Source: Trichuris trichiura (taxonomy: Eukaryota; Nematoda; Enoplea; Trichinellida; Trichuridae). From it: a stretch of 64,000 nucleotides of DNA. The notes beneath the pieces are model-generated. The model did no database searches, was not told the DNA's origin, and worked only from the letters and a program-made list of their open reading frames with translations. The stretch spans positions 4,510,001 through 4,574,000 of the forward strand of contig JBAJFE010000004.1 of the NCBI GenBank assembly GCA_037903355.1, in the 5' to 3' direction. A program made the position numbers and the translations under genes. Positions 1 to 11,957 of the stretch are shown here, one piece after another. How positions within the stretch are numbered: the first letter of the stretch is position 1; every line of letters begins with the position of its first letter.

Positions 1-498
1 TCTTAGATGGTTATCTTGACAAAGTAAATTCTAGAAGTCATTTCCTATCAAGTCATTACCTGCAGAAACATGGTTCGGTCATTAATTATGCTAAAATAAA
101 TCTAAGTTTAAGAGAATTGAAGAAGTCTCAGTTGCGTCTTGCAGTGATGGAAAAAGAAGTTTTCACTAGGCTATTTTACTGAGCGTTTTGCAAATTATGC
201 AACTTGTACACTGATAGCTCTTCCCAAAAATTAATGTAAAACGACTGTATTTAGCATAGAAAGTAAGAACACGAATAAATAAGCGAAAAATCAGTCTACT
301 AATAATAAGAGCAGCTACGAAGACACGCTTGCCATCCTAATGCTTTTTAACAAAGCCTTCTCAAACGAGTAACCTGAACATTCTTAAAGGAGAATGTATT
401 ACGTAGTTTGGTAAATCGCACTTTGGCTAATAGACTGCATTTGGCAATAGTAAAGAATCAGCCTGAAGTCAATAGGCGCGCGCAGCAGTAGAAATATG
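1..498. other. no gene recognised
   Basis: AT-rich sequence with no convincing reading frame, RNA gene or repeat. It may hold the 3' end of the minus-strand candidate that stops at 499. Confidence 0.5.
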
Positions 499-855
499 TT
501 AGCATTCTATTGTTTCCCGCTGATCTAGTGTTAGCTTTTCAAAATTTTTGTCCACGCCAATGCGTATATTCGTGAACTGTGCGGCAGTGCGCTCAAAATG
601 TTCAGTTCGTAACAAGAATTTAAATGATTTTTGGTTCTCGTATGAAGTGGAAGTATACGTAATGCTCATCTCAAGATCAGTCTTATAAAACACTAGATGA
701 AAAACCTTAGCTTCATTCTTCCATATGCAAAGTCGTAATTTTTTAAATACTTTGCCAGTAATTGCTACTTTTGGGTTTAGCGAATGCTTCCCGTCAAAAC
801 TACTGCAAGATTCCAGCATTATAAATGATGAAAGCAACTTAAGCAGCTTCGCCAT
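499..855 (-). CDS. possible small secreted protein, unidentified
   Basis: An uninterrupted 118-codon frame with an ATG start and a TAA stop. The first ~20 residues (two early lysines, then LLKLLSSFIML) look like a signal peptide. The rest is rich in Phe, Lys and Thr and has few cysteines. I recognise no family. It is somewhat longer than expected by chance in this AT-rich DNA, and no splice sites are needed. It stands alone: the nearest gene, a cuticle collagen, lies about 1.5 kb away on the other strand. It could be a chance ORF or one exon of a larger gene. Confidence 0.3.
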   Translation of the reverse strand: MAKLLKLLSSFIMLESCSSFDGKHSLNPKVAITGKVFKKLRLCIWKNEAKVFHLVFYKTDLEMSITYTSTSYENQKSFKFLLRTEHFERTAAQFTNIRIGVDKNFEKLTLDQRETIEC

Positions 856-1071
856 CTCTGTTATTTCAGTTTTGAATTGACTTGTTTTTCTCTATATTTC
901 TTTCACTCCTTATGCTGCACATGAATTTCCTTATCTTGTTTGAACCCAAAAATTTTGCTGGCAACTTTTACCTATGTCGCTGAGTGTGTACTTTAAATCT
1001 GCAACTGCGAGTGCATATAGACAGACTTGTCTGATCTCTAAATTCAGTCATATCAGACCTTTACAGTAAAA

Positions 1072-1152
<81 letters not shown>

Positions 1153-2358
1153 GGCAGTGAGCTTATGGCGAAATGAACCAAAGAAACAAGAAAGGCAGAA
1201 GATGAACAAACCATATGTGTTCACAGAATAGTTTCGCTGTTCCGCATTTTCCGAGCCACTGTATTCTGGATAAAGTTTAGACGATTTTGGCAGACAACGA
1301 ACAGAAGGTCATCACGACCAGTTCAGTGAATGTAATTTATTTTGGCGGCACCTACTACCAACAATACAGCCTCAATGTCGTTAAGATGCGAATTTCTCAA
1401 AGGGTCAATAAATGACCTGAAGTGTGAAGACGTTTTTCCACTCCGCTGAGTCTTAGTGAATTTTTTCTCTGTGTCAGACTTCTGAGCAATTCAGGAAAAG
1501 TTTCAACGCCCAGGTTGGTAATTCATTCTTTTAAAATTTCTGAGAATGCGCTTCAGTGGGCATGCGTTAATGGAGTCCTATTCTTTCGTATAGAATGGGT
1601 AACTAATCTTTCGGAGCTAACAAGCACATTTTTGTTCAAATGGATTATTATTACGATAACCCATATGATAGTTTAAAATTATCCGTTTAATACCATGTAT
1701 AACTTTTCAAGTATTCCCTTGCGTTTTGTATTCTAAACGCTTACTTTTCTGGTAGGAAGAATTTGCCTTAACATGTTTTCCAACGGAACATTCATGATTG
1801 AAGCAACGCTGCTAATGGGGGACCACGGGACCACTGCATGAAATAACTCTAATTTTTAAAAGGCGGAAGTACTCTACAATCTGGTGACATACCTGCTTTT
1901 TCTAATCTTCTAATTTTGAAATTTATTTTTAAGGCAAATCTCAAGGGAATGCAGGCCCTGCCCGTTCCCTGAAGGAAGCGATGCTGCGCATTAAACTTAG
2001 ACAGCAGTTTATTGGCACGGGACTGACCAGAACTGGCTGCCTACCATTTGCTATTCCGCTATAGAAAATTCGGAGTTGTCTACCCTGTCCAAACGATATT
2101 GAATTTTAGGTCAGCAACGCGGAGAAATCTTTGCGCCATTGTTAACGGCAGTCCGTGCATACTAAAGATTCCTACGCTTTGAAATGAATAACGGGGTTCA
2201 GTGTTCTAAAAATAAAGTTAAATTTCCTGATGGTAGCGAGTTCGGGCGAACAAGCAACACTTGCTGATGGCGATAACATTGAGCAAAAGGAATGACTGAA
2301 TTAGGCCAAAAACAATCTTGAAACTTTATATGAAGTCACCCTAACGTTTCCTATCATA
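856..2358. other. intergenic, contains one microsatellite
   Basis: Apart from the compound ATT/GTT microsatellite at 1072-1153, no coding exon or RNA gene is recognised. The last 100-200 bases should hold the collagen promoter; a TTTATA-like string sits at 2325-2330, but this is too weak to call. Confidence 0.5.
1072..1153. repeat. compound microsatellite (ATT)n-(GTT)n
   Basis: About sixteen uninterrupted ATT units (1072-1119) run directly into about eleven GTT units (to 1153) without a break. Read directly from the sequence. Confidence 0.97.
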
Positions 2359-3492
2359 ATGGTTGCCATGGCCTTCACGAGTGCGAAAGGTGAAAAACAA
2401 ATCTTGGCAGAACAGTTATACTCCGCAAAATTGAAAGAAGCGGAGGATATCCGTCTTGTAGCCTTCTTTGCAGTTGTTCTCAGCACGGTGACTGTGGTTG
2501 CATGCGTAATTTCCGTACCATTTCTCTATGGTTACATGCAGTCTGTTCAGTCTGAACTGGAAAGTGAAGTGGAGTTTTGTCAGTATAGATCTGCAGACCT
2601 AAACCGTGAAATTATCAGGATAAAGAACGTACAGCAGCCTGCCTCACAAAGTGGCCAGTCAAGAAGGCAGACCCGGGATACAGGTTCATCATACAGCAGT
2701 GACTCTTACAGAGCTCATAATTTTCAATATGGCAAAAGTTCCGGCAGCGAAGAGATCTGCCCATCATACTGCTATTCGTCATCGAGAAGCGTACAGTCTT
2801 CCCAAGGGGGAGGAGGCTATGGAGCCGTTTTTGAAGTTCCGAAACCAGGAGACACTTGTAAGTTTTTCCACAGAAATAAACATTTTTAAGAATGGGAATT
2901 TGTAGGCTGCACTTGTCACCAAGGAGCAGCGGGACCACCAGGACCGCCGGGGCCTCCAGGTCAAGACGGTATGCCTGGTAGGCCAGGTCATCAGGGTAGA
3001 CCAGGGCCTGATGCTGGTCCGTACCAACCTATTCTGTCGCCTCCTTGTATCACCTGCACTAGAGGAAAGCCTGGTCCTCCTGGACGTCCTGGACCGAAAG
3101 GACCTAAAGGTCCTTGCGGTGACCCTGGCAGAGATGGCTCCAGTTCCACGGTAACTCGTCCTGGCCCTCCCGGACCTCCTGGTATGCCAGGCTCTCCTGG
3201 TCAATGCGGACACAAAGGTCAAAGAGGCAGGCCTGGAAAGTTAATTCAGCGAACCGGACCTCCTGGAGAACCGGGAAGACCAGGACAGATGGGACCTCCT
3301 GGCTGTGTTGGTCCTCGCGGACCAAATGGAAAGGTTGGCCTTCCTGGACCTTGCGGACCTCCTGGAGAGCCCGGATACCCAGGTCGTGATGGACAACCAG
3401 GATCGATTGGACCTCCTGGCGGTATTGGTTCACCAGGAGAACCAGGTTCCTGTGCACACTGCCCGACGCCTAGAACTGCGCCTGGTTATTAA
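2359..3492 (+). CDS. nematode cuticle collagen
   Basis: Structural protein of the cuticle: Gly-X-Y chains trimerise and are cross-linked through cysteines. Two exons, 2359-2857 and 2906-3492, joined by a 48-bp GT-AG intron in phase 1, give 361 residues. Residues ~33-75 are the Col_cuticle_N region: a hydrophobic segment ([20 protein letters not shown]) followed by the typical acidic VEFCQYRS stretch. A Ser-rich spacer follows, with an RRQTR site near residue 103 that could be a furin-like (homology box A) cleavage site. Exon 2 opens with a Cys cluster ([10 protein letters not shown]), then Gly-X-Y blocks with short interruptions around [16 protein letters not shown] and KLIQRT, and ends [14 protein letters not shown]. 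Cysteines also sit inside triplets (GPCGDPG, GQCGHKG, GPPGCVG). The first ATG in frame was chosen; ATG at 2368 is also possible. The collagen class is secure; the exact orthologue is not. Confidence 0.93.
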
Positions 3493-5849
3493 TAGTGCAT
3501 TTCCATGATTCCGTATGCGCTAAGTTTATGCTAGTTTAGCTTGCATTTGAAATTATTATACTGCCTGAGCATCAAATAATTCAAAAATGCATCGCAATTG
3601 ATTTCTGAATAGCTTCAAGAAAGCGCGGGTGCTTGAAAGAAATAAATTAGCATGAGCGAGTGAGCCTTTCGGTAATGCAATAGTTGAAATTCAGGTTAAA
3701 TGAGGAATCACCTTAGGATAATAAAACGATAAACGTTAGCAGCCAAAGAGAAATGTTATTATTAGTACTACTAACAGTTCTACTTTTCGCTGTCTCAACA
3801 TGAACTAAACGTGACGGGCTCATATAAGTTTGCTGTTGTACTCGCGCTGTAGTATATGATGAACATATTCAACTATACAGTATACTAATACAACGCAAAT
3901 CAAAGGAAAGCTACAACTCTGCTGGTGATTATTTTGTTTGCTTGAGCTTGTAAGGACAACTCGAAAAGTTGATTACAATTACGCCGTTGTTTCTTGAACT
4001 TTCATGCTACCATCAACTTTCTCGTCCATTTTTGCTTACATTAGCGGCTCTGTCATAAATTTCAATCGGCTGCACATGTGAAAAAAGAATTTAATTTCTC
4101 TGTTCGGTAGAAGAGCAAGTTAAGGTTTTATCGTCGAATAGGCAATAAGAAAATTGAATTGATAAGTTTCGCGGACTCTGAAGGATATGCACACTACGAG
4201 CAGCAGACAGCTTCAGTATATCAGTTGGTCCAGCGCAGAGATGGCATTCAGTAGTTGGGAGTTCTGAAAAATAAAAATGCATGAAAACGGTCCATTTATT
4301 TAAACAACTTTCTACGGGCTTTCTACATGTATTTTTCACCGTGCGTAAACAAAAGAAAAAATGTTCAAGTGTGGTGGCATGAGTTTTGCTTCTCTTTGTA
4401 AACTATGAGCATTATATTCCCGCGAGAAGTCAGCTCTTAATATAATGATAAGCAGCAGACCCTGCAAACGCTGTAATCCGTGTTTCAAGAAATTCTGTCG
4501 CACGTTTTAGTGGAAGTATATTATTGATAAGTACAGTATCCTAAGGCAAAGCGGAAAGATCAATTGACCCACGTATTCTTGGAGATCAGGTTTCCATTCC
4601 CTTTGGGTTGTCATACAGCAAGAGCAATCTGAAGTAGAATGAATTTTAAGCTTAAACATTGCACAGCGCTGGAACTTTATGTGAAACTTTTGTCGGGTAG
4701 TTTCATTTAAACGCAGTGCGTAGTAACCCACGAGTACGCAGGAAATGAAAGCATAAATAACGGTTGCCCTTCTTAGGTGGTAACTGATTGGCGGCGATTA
4801 CGCGCACGAGGAGCATTTGAGCAATGCTTTCTTCAAACCCCAAAGATAAAGCTCATTTTTAAAAAGACGCGCTTAGTACCCGCAGTTCATCTGACGACCA
4901 TTTAACAGCTCGTTTAGTCCAATCGTTCTTTAAAGATGATTATTCTTTGAACGTAAGGGAAGACAATGCTTAGCTGACGGAAGAAGTATTACTGAGTGCA
5001 CGTTTTTTAAAGGATCGCAACTTTTAGTGTTTGTTTAGAAAAGCAGACAGAGCATCCTCAGTTAACAGACGCGCTCAGTGGGTAGCCTCGTAAAACTATA
5101 GTTCGTTTGTCTCCACGCGTGCTTGTGCGAATGCATGCACGTGTAAAGGAATGTAATAATAGTAAACAACAGAAATTCCATTGTTACTGATAACTGATTC
5201 AGAATACCTGGATGGTCTTTAAAACATGAAGAAAGGTGAGCCTAATTCCTAAAGGCTGTAAATATAACAAGGTGATACCATTAATACATAATATTCGTTT
5301 TCCTCAAATTTTTGACTTTTAAATGTGACCTCAACTAATGTCACCATTAGCTCATCGAAGAGATCCCGGGGAGTTATCTTAACCTTTAGATGATACGTTG
5401 TCGCAAGTTCTCAATCGTATCAAGAATTGCTACACGTTTACTCTTGTCACGCAAAAATAGCAAGTGCGTAGTATGCATGGCGTTCATGGACGAAACGATG
5501 GCGTATCGATTTTGATCTCCAGAATCAAAGAAATCAGTACTTAAGCTAAAGAAGCAATGCAGCCCGACCAATACAGTGCATTAATCACTATAAATGCTAA
5601 CAGTTCTTTTATTGTTCTATCTTCATGGATTCAAGATTGACTGCCTATCAGAACATTGGCCGTAGTGGTTCTTATGTGACCGGTGCTTATCGCAGTTGCT
5701 AAATTTTCAAGAATAGTTGTTCGGCAATGCCTAAACTATGCTAAATAAAACAGTTTTGCTTCCAAAATACTAATCTGACTCAAATCATACGCGAAACTTC
5801 ATTTGGCTACATATAAAGACTGGCAGCTGTTTAATATTACAGGACAAGC
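3493..5849. other. intergenic, AT-rich; possible terminal exon of the EF-hand gene
   Basis: No gene is recognised on the plus strand. On the minus strand, 5386-5571 is open and ends in TAA; it could be an alternative last exon of the calcium-sensor-like gene, but I could not splice it in phase. TTTATT at 5608-5613 (AATAAA on the minus strand) is a possible polyadenylation signal for that gene. Confidence 0.4.
3641..3646 (+). promoter_or_regulatory. polyadenylation signal candidate, collagen
   Basis: AATAAA about 150 bases after the collagen stop codon, on the same strand. Confidence 0.5.
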
Positions 5850-8800
5850 TTAAAAGACCGACTGTTCCTGCAATCCTATTAATAAAGTTAAGAAATTTTT
5901 GTATACCTGCATACAGCAAGCAGAGAAGTGCTCTTCGTCAATTTTTTCCTTTTCATAGGCACCGAAATTCTAGATGCGAAATATTGGGCAGTACAATGTC
6001 CACGACAATGTATGCAGAACTTACTAACAGCAATCGTCTGGTTTGCTGACAAATCAGGTTACGACTTGAGTCAGAACTGGCATCAATACCATTGAGCGCA
6101 TATATAGAGGTAACAGTGTTCAAAACATCGGATTCGTTTAGAAAATTGTCATTATTTGAATCGTAGAACTGAAATATCCATTGAATTTTGTCTTTTAACG
6201 TTCCGTAGTAAAGCTTTGATAATGCAGCCATAATTCTCTGCGAATACGATATTAGCAATTCATTTGAAGTAAGATATGCCGACGCGTTCACCTACCAGCA
6301 GCTGCACGTGCTCCTCATCGCGAGTGGCAAACACGTCGAACATGCGATTCGCAAAGGCTAAGCTCACTGAAAATGATCATGTGCTCTAATTGGAGTAATT
6401 CGCTACTGCGACTTTACCGGCATGCGGAAATATTGCAGCAAAAAGTTGCAGAAATTGCTCCCTATGAACCAAACCGGAAGGAAATGTCTAAAAGGAATAA
6501 AACGTTTATACGAATGAGACAAATGTAAACAACACAACGAAATCGTCTTTCGCCCTAATCGTCTGAACCACTGTCTGCTTTTCCCTGTATCCTTTGCTTC
6601 ACTTTACCTGCTTTAGCAGGACATACAGATGCTTGAAGTCTTTGCCGTACTGCCGGGAGGATTTGAACAGCTCGTTTAGATCTTCCGCGTGCGTCAAGTT
6701 CACACTGAGGGGCTCATTTATTTCTTTCCCTAAACATATGAAAGTTTAGGCCAAATATAATCATAAAAAACCATATGGATATACCACGAACTTTACGAAT
6801 GAAAATTGAGCTCAACGCATGAGATTACTTCATGTAATAGGTAAATGTAAGCCATTCCTTTCTCATAGCAATATTGGGGCAGTTTCTCGAACCATAAAAT
6901 CTGTTCAGGATTCATTTGCATATATGCTTAGGCCTGTGTCCTGCCTGAACTGTTCGTTTTTTCGCTCCTTAATATCCCCATTGAAATTACTCAGGGAAGT
7001 TGTTTGCGCTTCTGATTTTATTTTCTAAGAGTTAGCATTATCAAGTATTATTGTATTGTTTATAGTATATCATTTTTTATGGCACAATCGCTCTGAATGT
7101 GGTCATAGAAGTGGGAACGGCTATTTATTAAGCAAATACAATTGACTATTCCAACGTACGTCGCTTACCGGACGCTATAGAGCTTGCAGATATAGATTGA
7201 CACAGAAGATAGAACAAGGACTATCCATACCAGCAGTGAAATGCGCAGAAGGGACTTCCAGTTGCCATTACAATTTTCAATAGACTATCTGCGCTTTTAG
7301 TTCCTAAGAGTACATCGTCCAGAGAAAAGCTTTGGGAAAAACGCCTTAGCAATCAGCAGTTCCAATTTATGGATTGGTCATGTTTTATTCGGCAACTTCC
7401 GCTCAGGGCTGCTCCTTCTTGAAAAACAGATTTCTAATAATTGGATTTAGGCCTCTGAGGGCCATTTGAACGCAAGAACCAGTTTCGAAAGCTGTCAAAA
7501 ATCAATTACTTGTACGAGCAGACAATTTCATCATCTTTAATCAAGATAGTGTTTGCCTGGTAAAATTTTTCGATATCGCCAACAGTCAAAACGTCAGATA
7601 GCATTTTCGAATCAAGGGTAATCCTATCAAAGAAGATTTAGATATGGGCTGCAGTCGAGTTTCTTTTACGGAAAGTTTGTCCCGTTGATAATTTTTTTAG
7701 TAATCCAGAGCTTTCGGGTCAAATGAGACCCGTCTTCAGCGGTGTTAAAATAAAGCAATGAAGTAACGAAATTTTCACGGTGTTCCGGACCCGAAAACTC
7801 CGGAATATTAAAAATATTATCAACGAGACAAACTTTCCGTAAAAGAAACTCGACATGAAACTATACGGTCCCGTACCAAGAAGTTACATTTACAAAATGG
7901 GCTGCAGTATGAAGTCAAGCACAAATAGATAGTGTGGCTGATGAAATTAATTGATAGTTGCTTCCATATGAATTATCATAGCAGTTAATATCCCGTTGCA
8001 TTTAGGGGTAGCTTCCAAAGTAGGAGTTATTTTGAATCACTCTCATTCATATTCCTCGAAATTGCGTACATGTTTCACGTGGTAACAAGGCAACTTAAAA
8101 TGACTGAGAATTCATTGAGCTCTTAGGAAAAGTCTTTCCAGCTGTGAACGATGACTGCGGAAAAATTAACTATGCAGTAATTTTAAGAAAAAATTAATGA
8201 GTTGAAGAAATTTTTGCTGCTCTGGAATTTGAGCGCGAACAAAAAAATAATGATTAGGAGCAACCACATGTATAGAGGGTTTATTTCCTTTTATCTGCAA
8301 AGCACTTTTCCGTACGCACCACAAGACGTAGCGGATTTGGTCGAGAACCGAAGACACCAGCTTGTTTTCTGACTGCATATTTTTTTACAATCGAATTGCT
8401 GGACTGGTGACAGCAGCAGTGTTTGCAAAGCTTGCTTTTATATATCCAGCAACACACCAAATTTTTGATCGTATTATGTCTTACTGAGCGGATGCAAAGA
8501 GTAGGCAGCATCGCACGTGTTTCGCGCAGCTTATTTCTAAGCTCAAGAGAAAGATCAAAGATTTAAAGTTAGTACCGATAAAAGTGTTTTTTCAACAGAA
8601 ATACCTTACAATCACAATGGCCATCAAATCGCGTTTACGCTTAGCTCCTTTTAATAGCCTACTTCCTAACGGCCATAAAAATTTGTCCCTGTTTTGAAGC
8701 TGTAATTTTAAGATGATGGATTGGCAGAAGAATTCTATTGGGAACTTTTAACCTCCTATTAGCAGATGCCGAATGGGCAAAAACTACTACCTTGAACTGC

Positions 8801-10303
8801 AATAACTCTGCTTAACAGAATCTAAGAATAAAGGTATTAGTAGCTTCAATACTAAAACGCCTAGGCTGAATTTGCCTTAGTGAGATTAGTTTTCAAGTTT
8901 TGTGTCAAGCAATACTCACTAAGACATTATTAAAATGAGGACAAAGTTATAGCGAAGCTTTTAGAACGCTTTCAAGCTTGATAGTAGCATCAATCGTGTC
9001 TACTGAAATTACCAGCTAAAACGTAGCGTAAAGCAATGCAAAACGTCCGTTCATTTTCTGTAAAACATCAGTTTCCTCATTTCATTTTATGTGATATTTA
9101 ACTTAACATAGTTTATGAAACGATACTGATTTCACGCACCTTTGTATTTTTGCTACTTTTTCTTGCCGGAAAATCCGGAAATATATCTTTGTCTGCTTTT
9201 TGTGGTAAGATTAAGCCTGCATAAGTACTGAAGTTCTCGTCAGTAAACACTGAGCAAGTACCTTGTCCCAACATTATAAAACGTGTGTAGGTAAAAAATG
9301 TTCCGGTGGTTTCATTGCAAACGCTGAACTATTAACATAAGCAATCAGCCTCCATAACGAGGAAACAAATTCAAGAAGTGTTTATGAAATGAAAATGACA
9401 AAACGCGCTTGAAACTTAAACCTCATATATTGAACATATTAGGATGAGTGTTTTCGACACGCTTTAAGTTATGCAAAATGCCGGCATAGCTTACGTCTAA
9501 GGACCTCTTTTAGTTGTAACGGAGAAATGCTGCTTATTTCGTCTGCAAAAACAAATCAGAATTTGCCCAAGTCCTTAGTCGTTATGATGAAAACGATATG
9601 TTAGTGAGTCTGAAGCAGCAATGAAATATGTAAGATGATGCAACTAAGGTAGTTGTATCCGGTGAAGTCAGCGCTTCGCATACGCCGCGCAAAAAGGGTC
9701 CATCATCCGCTAACGATGCAACTGCTGCAACTGCATCACGAACCTTCAGCGTTGTCACAGCTGATTTGCGTTCAAGTTGAGAGCGCAAAACTTATTCTTC
9801 TTTGACCTTGGCTATGGAACTGAGATTACAAAGGTAAAAGTGTCCCTTGCAATGTTTTCCCTGATTTTATCTATTTCTTTCTAATGGCCGAGGATAGAGA
9901 CGTTGTTAGACTAAGAATGCAAATTAATCATAAGCATGCGAGTTAGACGTCACTTCTCATTCTTTAACTTCCGGTTATTTTTTCTACTAAAAAACATGAA
10001 ATACTCACAGCCAGTTTGTGCGTGGAAAGCATGCTTTAGTAAAAAACTATGAGCATGACGTTGCAATTTCAATGTTCAAACGGCTGCTGAAGAAAATTAT
10101 CACAACGGAGAGGAAAAGTTTAATTGAATGCTTATTGCTGGCATGTAGCTAGCACAGTTAGTATTAAATATTATTGCTACTGTTGTTATTTTTGTTATTA
10201 TATTCCTCTGGAGCATATAAGCGGCAAAAAGTGCAAACAACTCACTGTAGTTCTCTTTTGCCCTTGCAATTTTCGCGAGCTCCTTAGAGAGATATGATCC
10301 CAT
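5850..10303 (-). CDS. divergent neuronal calcium sensor / KChIP-like EF-hand protein
   Basis: Probable membrane-anchored calcium sensor. Six minus-strand exons chain in phase: 10303-10246, 6729-6608, 6487-6418, 6366-6296, 6237-6025 and 5969-5907. Reading on from the last reaches a stop at 5850 and gives about 217 residues; NCS proteins are usually ~190. The start MGSYLS fits the N-myristoylation pattern G-x-x-x-S. The NCS/KChIP signature is clear: LLKQTFPSGLVHREQF then LFAAIFPHA matches the family's CPSG...FFPxG region, and YYGTLKDKIQWIFQFYD matches RGTxxEKLxWAFxLYD. Only EF-hand 3 (DSNNDNFLNESD) keeps a near-canonical loop. The EF2 (FDVFATRDEEHV) and EF4 (YEKEKIDEEH) positions have lost acidic ligands. 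The 3.5-kb first intron contains a fold-back element. Exon 1 is joined only by phase fit and the 3' end is uncertain. Calaxin-like proteins were considered but match less well. Confidence 0.62.
7644..7908 (-). mobile_element. non-autonomous Penelope-like fold-back element, copy A
   Basis: A 241-bp insert (7656-7896) lies between two exact copies of the 12-bp repeat ATGGGCTGCAGT (7644-7655, 7897-7908), a likely target-site duplication. Its ends form an imperfect inverted repeat: ~7654-7697 pairs with ~7816-7854. The left arm carries, on the minus strand, CTGAAGA (7739-7733), a 6-bp hairpin stem, then GAAA (7715-7712). After the right arm a tail around CCCGTACCAAGAAGTTAC is shared with the 24.8-kb copy (CCCGTATCAAGAAACCAC). 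No coding sequence. It lies in intron 1 of the EF-hand gene. Confidence 0.78.
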
Positions 10304-11874
10304 TATCAGCGAGAGGTGGCGAAGCAGCGGAAACCTTCTGAGGAGCAGCGCTGCTTTGTAAGCTGTTTCCTCTGTCAGCCGTTTCGCACTTTCAAATAAT
10401 CAATTGGCTCGCTTATTCGGCTGCCGCTTTGAGTGACATGCATGTCCTGTTATTCGGGCATCTGACAACAACGGAGCAGATGAACATTTAAAGCTGTCCG
10501 TCCCAAAACGGTACACGTCGAGCGAAATAATCAACTTTAGGCAATTATGGTATAGCTGTTGGCAATAGCTAACGAAGCGATTAGTTTTAACGTCTGGAAA
10601 TTGCAGAGAATTGCATAATGTTCTTTTCTGAAATTAGCCATATGCAAAACACGTAAACGTAATTTATGGCATTCAGGAATGTAGGCTGAAACTATCCAAA
10701 AATGAGTGAATTGCTACTAGCCGCAAGGCGTTGGGCACAACTCTTTGTTGACAGATATGCATGCGTTGGAAGTATCAAGCGAAGCGCCAGCTGACATGAA
10801 GAAGATATTTCACGTGTTTTGATGTAAGCGGCTGCATATCAGCTGCTCTACATGATGCAGGCCATTTCGAAAAGGACTTTTGGAACATTTGATCACTCTG
10901 GCGGTGGCCCGGCAAACTTTAGCAGGCACATAATTTGCATTTTTAAGGAAAACGATTTTCCCTCGGTAATCTTTTCGTACAAATTTAATTCAACAGATTA
11001 CTGGAATTAAACTAAACTGGATGTCAATCTGCGCCATTATTTAGTTTGCAAAGCAAGTAGCAGTCTTGCCAAAGAAATTACAACGTCAATAAGACTAAGG
11101 TGAAGTGAAGCGCATGGTGAGTCGAATTGAGACCAGCAAGCGGAAATGTTCACTGGAAATGCCACTTTTCATTCATTTTTACTTATTAAATAAGCGAATT
11201 GTTTGAATTGAATTAAAGCGGATAGCCCATATGCAACTATCCAATCATACTATGATTCAAGGGGATATTCTTCTTCACAAAATTGTTCAATAAAATAACT
11301 AACCCGCAGTTCCAAAGACCCAATCCTTTGAGTTCTGTTGGACAATTCACTGTAACCTATTCACTTTAAATCACGTTAAATGCTGCTCTTGTCAGCTCAC
11401 GCGAACTGCACAAAAAAATTGCAATAATGTAGTCGTCTGTCACAGTGGCATGTTTGTTTCCATTGAAATGGTCCCTGATGAAAAGCATCAGGTCATGTAC
11501 GCGGGAACTCCTTCACATTTTCAGAACTTGAAACAAAGAGGCACTGTTAGAGCCTGATCTTCACAAAAACTATTTCGCCTTAATAAAATATCTGGAAAGA
11601 TAATAAATAAACGTAGTCAATCTCTAAAATGTGCCAATCAGCGACTGTGGTATAAACCGGAGCGCGGGCGTTTTGCCGTAAGTCAGTAGAGCAGACGAAG
11701 CAACGCTGCTTCTGCCAGCAACAGAAAAATTTTTCTAGAAACTTTTATTTTGCTCAGAAAGTTGTATTAAAGCTGAAAGCTGAATTGATATTTCCTGACT
11801 TGCAATGCTTTTTAAAGAGATCAAGAATCAGTAACTACGCATTTAATCATACACAAGATTACTGTTACAGGAAC

Positions 11875-11957
<83 letters not shown>

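Noticed and set aside
2779..3457. Long open frames on the minus strand and other frames across the collagen
   Set aside because: These are shadows of the Gly-Pro-Pro repeat, which lacks stops in several frames.
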